A stretch of DNA of 64,000 bases from Promerops cafer (lineage: Eukaryota; Chordata; Aves; Passeriformes; Nectariniidae). Of the stretch, positions 26,101 to 38,531 are shown piece after piece (positions within the stretch are counted from its first letter, which is position 1; each line of letters begins with the position of its first letter). The stretch spans positions 186,001 through 250,000 of the forward strand of contig VZSE01012464.1 in NCBI GenBank assembly GCA_013398275.1. Direction: 5' to 3'. A program made the position numbers and the translations under genes. The notes under the pieces were generated by a model. It had not been told where the DNA came from and did no database searches. It saw only the letters and a list, made by a program, of their open reading frames with translations.

Positions 26101-26479
26101 AGTCTCCTGTATTAAAAGCAGTAACATGATGCACTATCATTTAAATATACAGCCACAAAACAGTTTACTTCTTTTCTACTTTTCTCTCTGTGCCACAGCC
26201 CCCAGTGAAACTTAGCAACAATTAAATTAATGCATTTAAACAAACCCATGGTTTCAAGGGTAGCCTAAAAATACCACAAACTAGCCTGAAAGCATGATGT
26301 TCTTTACATCCTGATGTCAGCCTCCTGTCAAAGCAGCTTTATTCTGACTGTGAAAGAATGTGATCTTGACCAAAATAACAATGAAGGGAATCAGTCAGAA
26401 CTGCTCAGATGTAATTCCTGCTCTAACACATTGCTCATCATAAACAGATTCTCAGATGACATTGTATCAGTTAAGTTTC
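20151..26479 (-). other. CADM2: CADM2 intron segment, mostly unique sequence
   Basis: Apart from the (AAAAT)n microsatellite at 21063-21121 I recognise no gene or repeat family. A moderately GC-rich stretch at 22140-22470 looks like a degraded repeat, but I cannot place it. Short open frames (60-94 codons) have no recognisable products. Confidence 0.7.
21063..21121. repeat. (AAAAT)n microsatellite
   Basis: About eleven nearly perfect copies of a 5-base AAAAT unit, with one shorter 4-base unit at the left end. This is a pentanucleotide array likely to vary in length. Confidence 0.97.
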
Positions 26480-26527
26480 TAGCTTCAAATTTTAAGTGCT
26501 TTGTAGCTCAAGATTTTAAGTGTTTTG
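26480..26527. repeat. Two tandem copies of a 24-bp unit
   Basis: Bases 26480-26503 and 26504-26527 align without gaps. They share TAGCT at the start, and ATTTTAAGTG followed by TTTTG or CTTTG at the end, with four mismatches. Confidence 0.85.
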
Positions 26528-26858
26528 CTAAAGTAACAGTAACAACTTTTACAATATCAAATGGAAATTACACTCACAGCCACGTGCAACATGTACACTG
26601 GTACTAGGAAGAAAATGGCTCTAAACTGGACTAAAAGGCTTTGAGAAAAATGAGACATGAACAAAATGCCTAAGAGGCAGGAATTGCACACTCTCATCTC
26701 AGAATTTATACCAGGCTCTTAAGTCTTTGATAAACCTGGGGTTTACCTTCTACTCCTATTTCAGAAAAGCAGATGATGTTTACTAGCAGTCCAAGAGATA
26801 CTGAGTCCATTAATATAAAAAAGAGAAAAGAGGTAAAGAAAACATGATTTCTTGTTAT

Positions 26859-26951
26859 AAAAAAAACCAAAAAAAAACCAAAAAAAACCAAAAAAACCCC
26901 AAAAAACAAAACAACAACAACAAAAAACCAAACCAAACCAAAACAAAAAAA
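26859..26951. repeat. A-rich low-complexity tract (AAAACC-type)
   Basis: A-runs are broken by CC, CCCC or CAACAA over about 93 bases. The tract lies directly left of the LTR fragment at 26955. Confidence 0.95.
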
Positions 26952-26954
26952 CAT

Positions 26955-27090
26955 AAGGCTCATGGGTCAGGATAAAAACAGGCTTGAATGACTCAGCAAT
27001 TGCCATCATGAGCAAAACAGGCTTGACCTGGGGAAATTAATTTAATTTATTGCCAATCAAATCATCTGAGAATGTGTTTAAAATCAAGTA
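26955..27090 (-). mobile_element. Avian ERV LTR fragment, same family as 19525-19965
   Basis: It shares GGCTCATGGGTCAGGATAA, the GCAAAACAGRCTTGACYTGG segment, AAATTAATTTA and TTGCCAATCAAATCA with the copy at about 19615-19740, in the same order and orientation. It is truncated at both ends. The left end abuts an A-rich tract. Confidence 0.75.
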
Positions 27091-28955
27091 AATTAGTAAC
27101 ACCAGACTCAAAGTAGGAAAAAAAAAATATCATAGCATCACAACTATCTCAGAGCTCTACAACTAATTATCTCACAGGGTAAAAAACCACAACTATAAAA
27201 TAAATAAATCAAAGAAACAAAATCTTTCAACAAATAATAATGATAAACACCCCCTCATAATTTAGGATATTTTAAGGACTGGTAGACCTGTATTTTTTCT
27301 AATAAAAATTGGGAGTGGCTTCCACAGCCTGGAGCTCCTTGGGGAAAATCTAGACAACTATATTCAACTTTTCCATGGCCTGTGCCTGAATATAACTATA
27401 AACTGCAATTGCCACAGATGTGCATGGTGTTGTTGAACCAGAACAACTCTCTGGACCAGCCATTCTCTGCTCCTCGGTCACAGAAGCAACATCTTGTATA
27501 TGCACAGTTCCAGAGAAGAGTTTCCTTCTTTGTTTGGGCATACCTGGCATCTGAAATGCCCAATATGATGAGGGGGAAGCACTTGGGAAGCAGTTTATTA
27601 CTGTGGTCTGTCTTTGTTACCTGCCTAAAGCAGGTACCATCTCAGGGTCCTGTGCATGCAGAGGAACAACACACACTGCAAATGTGGAATGTCACTGGAC
27701 ACAGCAGAGTGCCCCTGCACGGGGCTGGACTAAAAGAGAAAGCCAGGCCAAGCTGCACACAGAAATGAAGGGGAAACAGGATGCAATACTCCATAAAAAT
27801 GTCTTTCTGCATACAAATGTACTTCTTGGCTTGAGTTAATGACATTTGGAACAGCCTCAAAGTAAGATGCCACGAAGAATGCATTAGGTAATAGGAAGGA
27901 ACATCAGTACAGTCCCCACCAAAGCTGGTTCTGCAGTGAAAACTGCAGTACCACAGGAGGAATACCTGACCCAGCATGCCACTAATGGCAGGGTGCAGAG
28001 GGATCTGATATCAGTCTAGCTGCACCAGCTGAATTCAGCAAAAGCAATGTAAGCACAGTGATGTGGTTATACCACACCAAGGACCTGTGCTGGTATTTCT
28101 GCACAGTCCTGCCCTTGCCTGCATATCTCAGCTGGTATCTCTGCCTCCTGACTGACATACAGATATTTTTCAAGGCTCTTTGCAAGGTTTTTGTTTCACT
28201 AAGACAGCAATGCTGTAATTCACGGTGGGAAATTTCCGAGTTTTTTCCTATTTACTGAGTTGAATCTGATTTTACTGGCACATTGATTGCTGAAAAAACC
28301 CCACAAGACAGATAACTGTTTTATTCTTGTAACTAATTATGTGTAACCTTCACGTTAAGGAAACCTTTTATTCTTCAGATACTGTACTATGCCATTACAA
28401 AGTGGATTATAATTGTCCAGCAGGACTAGCAAGAGTGCATCAGAATTCACAGTAACGATTTACAGGACCATTAATTGCCTAAATATTTGATCAGTCTCTA
28501 TCATTCATCTATTGCAATATTTATTTTAGATTTAAGTAGTTTTCTTATGCTCGTTATCTCAGCAAATCATATTGGGAATAGTTCTTCAAATAAGTTTTTA
28601 CAGCACAGAATAAAAAGTGACTCTTATGTCTATAACCAGAAAGATAAAGCAGAAATTATTTTCCATTTTTCATTGCAAGATGATGTTTTTGCTAATCAGA
28701 CCACCTGAGCCAATGTGCCATAAAAGATCGTTTGACACAGAGAATATACATCACAGATAAGCTTAATTACTTTTCAAAGGGGAAAGAAAACTGCTCTGTG
28801 AAATAGCAGGCAGGTCTCATATTGACCTGACATGAGCAGACGGAGCTGATTGCTACTATTCTGCAGCTCAGATGTGGTTGCATTTTACAAAAGTTCTGCC
28901 AGGCACAGGCAAGTCACCCACTGTAGCAGTGCTAGAACCAGCGCTGTTTTCACTT
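27091..28955 (-). other. CADM2: CADM2 intron segment, no recognised gene
   Basis: A 128-codon plus-strand open frame (27382-27768) lies here. It has no recognisable domain, signal peptide or relative I know, and another frame and the opposite strand are also open across the same stretch. I treat it as chance or repeat-derived. No other structure was seen. Confidence 0.65.
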
Positions 28956-28959
28956 TTTA

Positions 28960-29902
28960 CTCCACACTACTGGATCTGGGCTCTAGGGGGTTTCTATAGG
29001 GCTCAGGCCAAGTTCTCTTCAACATCTTCATTAATGTCCTGGATGCAGGACTCTCAGGAATACTAAGTTTGCCAAGAATTCTAAACTGGAAGGAGCTGTC
29101 AGCTCCCCTGAGGGCAGAGAGACCTTGGGAAATTAGAGATGGGTGATCACCAACAGCATGAAGTTTAACAAGGGCAGGTGCCAGACTGTGCACCTGGGAC
29201 AGGACAATCCTGGCTGTGTGTATAGACTGGGAATGAGAGGCTGGAGAGCAGTGCCATGGCAAGGGCCCTGGGGGTCCTGGTTCATGGTAAATTGGATCTG
29301 AGTCAGCACTGGCAGCCAGGAGGGACATCCCTGTCCTGGGGGGCACCAGGCCCAGCATCGCCAGCCAGGCAAGGGAGGGGATTGTCCTGCTCTGCTCTGG
29401 GCTGGGGCAGCCTCACCTCAGGTCCTGGGGGCAGTTTTGGGTGCCACAACATAAAAAAGACATGAAGCTGTTGGAGAGTGTCCAAAGGAGGCCAGGAGGA
29501 TGGTGAAGGGCCTGGAGGGGAAGCCTTCTGACAAATGGCTGAGGTCACTTGGTCTGTTCAGCCTGGAGAGAGGAGACTGAGGGGAGACCTCATGGTGGTC
29601 TTCAACACCCTCATGAGGGAAAGCAGAGGGGCAGGCACTGATCTCTTCACTCTGTGACCAGTGACAGGACTAAAGGGGATGGCATGAAGATGAATCAGGG
29701 GAGGTTTAGGTTGGATATCAGGAAAATGTGGTTGAACCAGGGAAGTGGTCACAGCACCAGCCTGGCTGACTTCAGGGAGCACTTGGACAATGCTCCTGAG
29801 AACACATGGTGTAACTTTTGGGGTGTCCTGTGCAAGGCCAGGAGTTGGACTCGATGACCCTGATGGGTCTCTTCCACCTCAGCATTTTCTATTATTCTAT
29901 GA
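28960..29902 (+). mobile_element. CR1 LINE, longest copy in the window (about 0.9 kb)
   Basis: It begins within the last part of the reverse transcriptase region (AGTTCTCTTCAACATCTTCA-type motif at about 29010). It continues through AGTTTAACAAGGGCAGGTGC, GACATGAAGCTGTTGGAGAG, GTTCAGCCTGGAGAGAGGAG and GGACTCGATGACCCTGATGG, and ends in TTCTATTATTCTATGA, the typical CR1 terminus. All segments are in canonical order. The open frames across it, including a 133-codon frame on the opposite strand, are not intact genes. The copy is 5'-truncated like most avian CR1s and is antisense to CADM2. Confidence 0.92.
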
Positions 29903-32900
29903 CCTGGTGGAAGACTAAGATCACTGAGAGCCCTCTAAAACTCACACTAAACATTTACAACTAAACACTCTTTCAGTCAAAGACAATCTGTCACTGTTAT
30001 TCACATCAAGAAGCATCTTAATCAGCAGGAAGCCCTGCTGCTATCAATTACCAGGCAATTCCTGCCTGTGGCAGCCTTTGGTCCAAGCATGTCATGGTTT
30101 GACTGGGAGGGATACCTCACTCACCTCCTGCACCCAATGGGAGAATTTCAGCATAACACATATCCTCAAGGACTTGCAGCTCAAGTAGCAGATCCTTGGG
30201 CATGTTAGCCCCACGGCAGGTAGCTTTGTGCAGGATTTTCCCTTTTGTATCCTAAGGCAGCCTAACTCACAGAGAAGCAGAGACAGGACATGTTTACTTA
30301 GAAATTATATTTATGGGAGCCTACACAGCTCTTCATTTAACTGCCGAGGCTGTGTTCTCCTTTTTTGAGCCAAATGGAAGGGAAAAGCATACTGAGAGGA
30401 CTGCAGTGTTTTTACTGAGGTTAGGATAAGGGCATAGTGTTAATGAATTATCATTAGATTAACTGATGGATCAAGAGAATTTGAAAGATTTGCCTAGTTT
30501 TTATCTAAGATGGAGACCCACATGATGCAAATGTTCTGGGCCACTGAGGAAGACAGTGCTTAGGAGAAAAAACATCATAAACATGACATTATCTTTCAAA
30601 CTCCAAGGCACAGTAGACATGCAATCTCTAAGATGGATATATAAATACATAAAAAACCCTCAAGTACTTGTAGGTGTGCTCAAAACAACTTTTTTTTTCC
30701 CTTGAAGTTAAAATCATGACTTCCCTGGTTCACATTAAGTATTGGTAGCACTGATTTTGCAAGAAATATTCTTCAAAACACATCTCAAGGGTATACTAGA
30801 CTATATTACTTTCATTGAATAGGAAGTTAGTGACATAAAATCCTTCATCAATAATCTTAGAGTAGTCCTGTTCTATTCCAATGCAATTTATGCTGCTCAA
30901 AAGCTTTTGAGGTACTTTCTCCTTGAATAATAATGCCTCTTCTTTTACTTTGCTCTCTGTGGCTGGCACGCCATTTTAGATTTGATAAATCAAGCCTTAA
31001 AAATGTTATGATTATTCTAGTTGTTTCAAGCCTCCTTTCCACATGCTATTTTCCTGCCTTATGTTTTCATTCTCTTTTCCTTTCTTATGTCACCGTACTT
31101 CATAAATGTGCTTTGTTTTACAGAGTTTTGCTAGTCTGGTTTTTATTCTGCCTCTTTATTATTATCTTATGCTTCTTTTATTCCTTTTGTTTTCCCTTTA
31201 TCTACCTTCATGTCTCTGTACTGTTACAGTGTCCTGAAGTACTAGGAAAAAAGCCACCACGCATTCTAAGAGCATCTGAATTTAGAAGAGGAAGAGCTCA
31301 GCCCTAATCTGGGCTTTTTTCTTTTTTTTTTTCCTGTAGTAACAAGGTAATTACTCAATTGTGCTTTCAGTTTAATTACAGTATTATCACATTAGTCTTT
31401 CCTTTTAGTAATAGTTGCAAGGTTTGTAAAATGGTGGCCAGGATAATGATGGCCATGGTTTTCACACAATTTAAATACACTGCAAACTGCTATTTGATAA
31501 CACTAGAGTGACAAGCACATTAGAAGAAAAGATAACACAAAGGGAACTAAATAGCAAATAGCTGCATATTTTCTGGGACATTTGCATTAAAGACATTTGA
31601 AAAGCACATAACCTGTCATGGCTCAGATTCCCTGTCTCTTTCTCCTCATATTTTCACATGTTCTTTTTTTGCTTTATTTCAATAATTATGTTGAAAATAC
31701 AAATCCATGGAAATCCTCTTTAACAACTGAAAACACTTTTACTGTCTATCTAGAATTTAAGACTATCTAGAATTTCAAGTGGAATATTTCAGATGTCAAT
31801 CAAATTTCTTGTGGTATGACACAAGAAGGAGATGAAGCAAGGAATCCAGAGCAATGCAGCCTGCACGAGATACAGACATAGTGACTGCACAGCAAGGCAA
31901 GAGGCCCAGCCTCCTCCTCTATATAAGAATATGTGTCTAGCAGGCCTGTGTTAATGCTGAATTTCCTCTTTAGACCTTTAGATACCTTAAAAATTAGTTT
32001 CCGAAGCCCACATCATTTTCAGAATTTGCAAAAGCCAAAATTTCCTAATTGGCAACAAGAGCAGGAGCAAATCACTTCATGGCAGGTATTTTAAGGAATC
32101 TTTATTCACTCCTGTTTTTCTCCCATAAGTTTGTTGGTTTTTTTTATTTTCTTTTTTTCCCCAGTCCCTCCTCCCCCCTGAAAACATATTTCTGTTCTAA
32201 ACTGTCTGTTTTTACACATAAAAAACTTGTGTACATGAAACTGACCCCATGAGTAGAATACTGAGTGGCAGATAATTCACTTCCGTCTGGCTCTAATTTC
32301 ATACTTATAAATAAAGTAGCAGAGCTTTCTTCTGATTTCTTTTTTTTTTTTTTTAATAACACCATCTCAGAGGTACAATTCTTCAATCCATATTTAATAT
32401 ACCAAATAGTGAAAAAAATTAGTTTACTAATCAGTTTATTGAACCATTTCCTTTTATTTTTTGACTGAAGGTTCTCAACTCTTACCTCCTTTTCTAATGA
32501 TAATTACATTGCTAATGCTATGAATCCATAGTTCCATTAGAGTGCAAAATAACTGTGGGAGGCGAAGTCCCAGTTCTCTCTTATACTTAATAATTTTCTT
32601 CAGTCTTTTCAGTTACTCTCAAAATGTTATGAAAATTGACAAGTTTCCTATTTCTGATGATACTTATACTAGTAATCTAATTATTTCTTCCTGTTCTGTG
32701 ACTGTTATGCAATTATATTATGCCATGAAAACAGCATGTTCTGTCAAATTGTTCTTTTTGTTTCTTCATAAAGTTTTAGTACATTAAAAATAAGAGAAAA
32801 AGCATTCTCTTTAACAAAGACATAGAAAAAGTGCCAGCTTTTTTTTTTTTAATATTTATAAAACTCTTACTAATTAATGAGACCTTCAATTTACTGGAAG

Positions 32901-33584
32901 ATACTGAGTGTATGAAAATAAAATCTTACATCACAACACACAAACTCTGAGATGTTCCATGCCAATCATATCAGATTTTTCTGATTGACTCAATCAGGCA
33001 CAACTTAATCAGAAATAAATTAGATGTCCTCTATTAGAATAAAAATGCACACCTATTCCTATTCATTCTCTTATCATATTTCTAGTATCCACAACTGTAT
33101 AAGGATCAAGGAGATCAGTGATGCATTTCAGCTGATCCTTGGGTCTGTTCTCCTAAATACCCAACATACAAGACACGATGTGTGATAATGGATGCATTTC
33201 TGGCTGATGACACTGGGATTGTATGAAATGACAAGCTGACATTTCTTTCACTCTAGATATAAGTCAGTTCCTTGTTTTAGCTAACCAGAGCTAAAATGAG
33301 GGCCACTTTCTGGGATGAACTGCATCTTTAGCCCAAGTAACAATAGAAGGTTTCCTAAATAAAAGAAACTAGTTTGGCAAGAGAATATCTGTGTAGAAAA
33401 ACACCAGATGATGTTGTGTGGGTAAAATACAAAATTAAACTGAATAAAACACTAGGAAACTATTTCCAGAAAAAAAAAGAAAAATCTTGAACCAGAAAGG
33501 AGGCAGCCTCCAGTGAAGAAACAGATTCATTATATTTTATGAACACCCAAATGTCTTATTTTCGTGGGCAAAGTCTTCAGGCTC
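29903..33584 (-). other. CADM2: CADM2 intron segment, mostly unique sequence
   Basis: AT-rich with T-runs (31319-31333, 32337-32354, 32840-32850). A somewhat GC-richer patch at 30020-30260, containing TGTCATGGTTTGACTGGGAG, could be an old repeat but was not placed. The 124-codon plus-strand frame at 30933-31307 is T-rich and hydrophobic by composition, with no family signature. Confidence 0.7.
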
Positions 33585-33728
33585 ACCAAGGCTGAGTCAC
33601 CATCCCTGGAGGTGTTCAAGAAATGGCTGGACCTGGCACTCAGTGCCATGGTCTGGTAGACAAAGTAGTGTTGGTCAAAGTCAGACTTGATGATCCTGGA
33701 AGTCTTTTCCAATCTAAATGATTCTATG
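33585..33728 (+). mobile_element. CR1 LINE 3' terminus
   Basis: The motifs CACCATCCCTGGAGGTGTTC, AAGAAATGGCTGGACCTGGC, AGACTTGATGATCCTGGAAG, TCTTTTCCAATCTAAATGAT and terminal TTCTATGA are the last ~140 bp of a CR1. Antisense to CADM2. Confidence 0.93.
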
Positions 33729-35035
33729 AAGATGTTTTTGCCTTTGTCCAGCTTCAGCTAACACCAAATTTGGCCTAAGATTATCCAAAAAAACTACTCA
33801 GTACATGACACCTTTTCCTTGTGCCAAAGGCTCTTAAAGTAAGACATCACCAAACCAACAGTATAATCCATGGAAATAAGGTGGAGCTGAGAATAAGACT
33901 GTCATGCTCTCAGATGAAATGTGCAGCTGCCTCAGGTCACACAGGATTTGGTCACAGCAATCTGCACTGGGCTATTACAAGCATCTATCAAAAAAACCCC
34001 CAAAAAACCAGCAAAGAGGGACATCTTCAGATGTGATTAAAGAAAACACTGGAATCGCAGAGCACTGAATGAACTGCTGTCCTCTAAAATTGTTTTGTGA
34101 TGAGCCAGCCTTGATTCATTCCATGTCAGCAAAACCTGTCAGATGAATGACACACTTGGGCATCGAGCATTCATGCTTCACACTGCCAAATGAAAGAAGA
34201 TGAAAAGGTCCATCTACATACATTCTACCCTTTCCCTAATGGTTTACCTAATGGTAAGTATTATGCATTAAGCAGATGGGAGAATTGAAACAGAGGTGAC
34301 ATTTGATGCATATGTTAGCATCTCCTCATTCTTTTGTATGATGCGCTCCAAAAGGCAGGGAGAGAAAGAATGAATTCTTTTCATTTTCCCTAAATTTAAT
34401 TCCTATGCAAGAAATCTCCTTTCAGACAAGTACTCTAAATGAACAGTTGATTTGCTGGGGAATGCCATGAGGATTGCAATGCAGAAGCTCACAGTAACTT
34501 TCATAGCTTCCCTTCAACAAGTCATTTGGGTGCTTGGTCCTCAACTTAAAACTGTTTCCTAGCTACTATCCAAGACCCAGGAATTCATAACACTCCACTG
34601 ATGCAAAATCTATGGAAGACTTGCTGCTGTCCCAAAATTTGTATAACAGCACTATTTTACTGCACTGAGAATTGCAAAGTATGGGCATGTGACTTCTGTG
34701 TATTTATAACAACCCCAGCTCCTATTTTTGCTATTAGCAATTGTTTCAAGGAAAAAAATGTGAGTATTTGGACTCATCATTTTCTCCTTAGCCTTCACAA
34801 AAATTAAGATAGCTACTGCAGATTTGCTTCTAAAATAATGAAAGGCATGTGCTCTTTTATACTGCTTAATTTCACATAGATGAGGAGAGCTAATGAGCTA
34901 AGCTGTTTATCAATTACCATTGTAGTTGGCTACTATTTAATGGCTTATTTCTCTGAGGCAGTAAGAAGGCAACTTTACAAAAACACTTTATGCCTCAGAT
35001 GCTCTCCCATGCAGAGCCCTGTTCTCTTTCAACAT

Positions 35036-35071
35036 ACCTACCTACCTATCTACCTATCTATCTATCTATCT
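35036..35071. repeat. (TATC/TACC)n tetranucleotide microsatellite
   Basis: About nine tetranucleotide units, changing from TACC to TATC across the array. Confidence 0.95.
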
Positions 35072-35514
35072 GTATTTCCCTACAAAAGGTGAGTAAACCC
35101 TTACTGTCTTGCTTGGTTTAACACCTGCTGTGAAGTGCCTCACCTGTTCTTCCCAAGAGGGCATAAAGGTATAAATCCTGTCTTTCTAACTCCAGGCAGG
35201 CAGACCTCAGGTGACTGCAGGACCCTTTAAAGAGCACTTGGATAACGTCACAAGGATTGTGCCTGTTCATGGAAGGGAGGGGGGCTGGGCTAGCAGCCTT
35301 TTGTTCTTGAAAATTACAGTCTGATTGTGGAAAAAAAAACAATAAAAATCAATGCTTCTAACTTGTCCTTGAGCCAGCACAGAGTTTGCCAAATTTTGTT
35401 ATGGATGCCAGCTATTCTAAAATTATGCCTCAAAGATTTGAGACGTGCATTTTAGAAGTAGTTTAAAAGGTACCAGTATCTTGCTGACGTAGAATTTTTT
35501 TTTTTCCACTCTCC

Positions 35515-35663
35515 TGTTAGTCAGTCTCCCTCACTGGAGATATTCAATGATTCTCTGGACATAATCCTGTGCAATGTGCTCTGGGATGACCTTGCTTGAA
35601 CAGGGACATTGGACCAGATGAGTCACTGTGGTCCCTTCCAACCTGACCCATTCTGTGAGTCTG
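35515..35663 (+). mobile_element. CR1 LINE 3' terminus, diverged
   Basis: The motifs CTCACTGGAGATATTCAATG, TCTGGACATAATCCTGTGCA, GACCTTGCTTGAACAGG, GGACCAGATGAGTCACTGTG, GTCCCTTCCAACCTGACCCA and TTCTGTGAG match a CR1 subfamily 3' end. Antisense to CADM2. Confidence 0.9.
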
Positions 35664-36275
35664 GGACTTTGAGAAGTAGATAAAAAAGGTAAAGATATTG
35701 ACACACCTATTTCTGAAAAGGAGGGACGGGAGTGCTTTTTGCATTTGCAATTAATACTAGGCTGTTTCAGTGCTTACTAAGAAGGCAGAATACCTAGATT
35801 CATGTATGATACAACTGGGGTTTTTTTTCTGTAAAACTGTAAGTCTATCCAAGATTTGGATACCTGGATGTTAAAAGCATACCTAATTTCTGTAAAAAGG
35901 ATAAATGAGGGTGCAGAGTACTGAAATAATGGAGGGAACAATAAAAAATATTACTATTTTATCTGCATTTGGAAGCAAAAAAATCCATTATGACAATGGC
36001 TGCTATATTTTAAAGTCATAATGAGTCATACAGGTTTTATTAATGCTTAACATAATTTTTTTAAAATTAATCACAAAAATTCAAGTTATTGTTCCTCAGT
36101 GCTTCAGGGATCCATATTTTTAACTGAAGTACATTAGGACCATTCAGAGGATGGAAAGAATGAAGCTTTGGAAAAGCCCATGGAAAAGTCTTCCCTTTTA
36201 ATCTCAGTCAGCTGGGAAGCAGATGTTTTAGAAGCTATTTAATGGCAGAGGATAAGGTCCAAGCCAGCTGTGTCA

Positions 36276-36300
36276 GTTTTTCTAAGCACATCATGCAAAC
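36276..36300 (+). repeat. 25-bp perfect direct repeat, copy 1
   Basis: Identical over all 25 bases to 38507-38531. The core is CTAAGCACATCATGCAAAC preceded by GTTTTT. The flanks on both sides differ. The repeat contains ATGCAAA, an octamer-like POU motif. Confidence 0.9.
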
Positions 36301-37409
36301 ACTTACTCATATGGATGATATCTTATTAACACTGTAAGAACATTAAAATGGGCACATAAATCTGAAATATTAAAGTTCTAGAAAAAGCCCTACCCCAGGA
36401 TGATAACTGAGTCACAAAATCCTTCAGAGCCTCACGGCAAGTCTTATGTCACTGTTAAATGCCTGCTTTTAGTGCGTGTTAATCTTGAAAGTGACAACAG
36501 TAACCACATTTATGAAAAAAATAGCTTAATAAAGGTGGAACAAACTATAAACAACATTCAGTAAAGCCAAGTAATATTATCACAACAAATTCAAATTTGA
36601 GTTGTAAACTTCTCAAATAATTCTTTGTGAGTTATATTACTTTTTTATCTACTTGAGTAAGCATCATTAGAAAATCTTAAAGAAAATGCATATTGTAAGA
36701 AAAGACAATTGTCCATATAATTATGAAGCTTTTATTAAAATATTAATTAATATAAAAATATTATCCTGTTTATATGACTTAGTGGAAAAATAGAACAGTG
36801 ACTCATTCAGTAGACAAGCAAAGCTTTATCATCTGTACACTGTTGGTACAAAATTTGAATGAGTGTTTTGTAATGGGAAATGGATAAGAGGATAAGATGA
36901 AGTTTCTTTTAACACTTCTCAAAAAAGAAGTTCAGAGGCAAAAATTGCATACACTTGACTATATTCTGTCCTTATTTGAGCTGCTAATTTAGGGAAATTC
37001 AGAATTCAAGAACTGCAATCAAAAAAGGGCCAGGATTTTATCAACTTGGTTCTCAGGGTTAGGGTATTAATGTGTAATCCTATTGATTTTCGTGGATACA
37101 ACTCCCCTTGGAACTATCTGATGAGCTATCCAAAGAATTATTTAATATTTGAATTTAACTACAAAATTTTGAAGTACCTACAGGGTCATTTGGGCCTCCT
37201 CATTTTCTAAAAAGAAAATCAACTCTTGACTTCTGGAAATTGTATTAAAAATATTGACATTATTTAAAATATTAAAATGAATACATCATAAAATAAATTT
37301 TAAAATAGTATATTCAGATGAAGAAGGGAATTTTTCAGCATAAGAAGGAAACACACAACATGTGTTTGCATTTGTGGAACTATCATCTCCTATGGATTAA
37401 TCTTCTAGA

Positions 37410-37427
37410 ATGAATGAATTCATTCAT
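37410..37427. repeat. 18-bp perfect palindrome
   Basis: ATGAATGAATTCATTCAT equals its own reverse complement and is centred on an EcoRI-type GAATTC. No function is implied. Confidence 0.95.
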
Positions 37428-37564
37428 GAATTTCTCCCATAAACAGGTGTTTGTTTGAACCCTGAGATCCTGGAAGTCACTGAAGTTTAATTAGTTCCTG
37501 ACAGCCACTTTATGCCATATCATATTCATCCTCTGGTTTAGAGGATGGATGGAAGGTTATCACC

Positions 37565-37566
<2 letters not shown>

Positions 37567-37616
<50 letters not shown>

Positions 37617-37650
37617 AAAAANNNNNNNNNNNNNNNNNNNNNNNNNNNNN

Positions 37651-37672
<22 letters not shown>
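37567..37672. repeat. (AT)n microsatellite with assembly gap
   Basis: A pure AT dinucleotide run of about 44 bases ends in AAAATAAAAAA. Then come 29 N at 37622-37650, then about 22 bases of TA repeat. The gap lies inside the microsatellite, so the true length and content are unknown. Open frames drawn through this interval are meaningless. Confidence 0.98.
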
Positions 37673-37681
<9 letters not shown>

Positions 37682-38506
37682 CAAAGAGTAATGCTTTGGT
37701 AGAAGTTTCAGAACTACAAGCAACCACAGATTGCAACCCTGAAAATGTAAACTTCAGGAACTGGCCTGAGGCTGGCAATTGTTGCTACCACAGTTTTGAC
37801 TGAATGAGCTATCATTTGACCCTAAAGCACCTGTCCAGCCAAAACATATCACAGAATGGGTGACAACAGCTATTTCAGCAGTATTTGTAGAGGCAACAAC
37901 ACACCAAGAGTCAATAGTAAAAGTAATAAAAAAGGATAAACTTTCCATTACAAATAAAACCCAGGAAAATCTTTCTGATCGTGTTTGTACAAGAAATTGT
38001 ACATAATGCCAAAACTTAGAAGTGGAGGGGGAAAAATAAACACATAATGACTGGTCAAAGGAAGAAAGGATGTCATGATAACCCCCAGAAACAGCCTTCA
38101 GGAAAATAAGCACATCTTTGTTTGTGTTAATACTTTTGCTGCAGTATTTACAGTTTCTCTGAGCATTTCTTATCTCAAGTTATTACACATCTCAAAAGCA
38201 TGAGAGCAAGAAAACCTGCCTAGGAAACCAGCTACTAAAGAGCTCTTTCAAAAGTACATCTGAAGTTGTATACTGAGCATTACTCCTCTCCTCCTGCCTT
38301 TTATCATTACTTAATGATGCATTGCTGGAATTGAGCGCTCAGTGCAAATTTCGTGTGAAATCTTTTAAACCTAGTGATAGTCTGACAATATCAAAATTCT
38401 AGATTTTTAATTTCAGAATTAAGAAGTCTCAAAGAGCTAGGATTTCAAGCTACGGTTTGGTATTTCAGGGATGACAATATTAAGAATTTATGAAGAATGC
38501 TATTTT

Positions 38507-38531
38507 GTTTTTCTAAGCACATCATGCAAAC
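38507..38531 (+). repeat. 25-bp perfect direct repeat, copy 2
   Basis: Second copy of the 25-mer at 36276-36300, in the same orientation and 2,231 bp downstream. It is flanked by unrelated sequence. Confidence 0.9.

Noticed and set aside
27382..27768. 128-codon plus-strand open frame
   Set aside because: No domain or family resemblance, overlapping open frames on both strands, no splice or promoter context; inside a CADM2 intron.
28957..29358. 133-codon minus-strand open frame
   Set aside because: Lies antisense to a CR1 LINE 3' region; GC-rich shadow frame, not a gene.
30080..30260. Possible LTR or DNA-transposon piece (TGTCATGGTTTGACTGGGAG)
   Set aside because: Only one weak motif resembled an avian LTR end; the following sequence did not fit.
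30933..31307. 124-codon hydrophobic plus-strand open frame that could suggest a membrane protein
   Set aside because: The Phe/Leu-rich composition comes from T-rich DNA; no recognisable family and no supporting context.
37538..37778. Open frames of repeated Ile-Tyr across the AT microsatellite
   Set aside because: Translation of (AT)n through a run of N; not biological.
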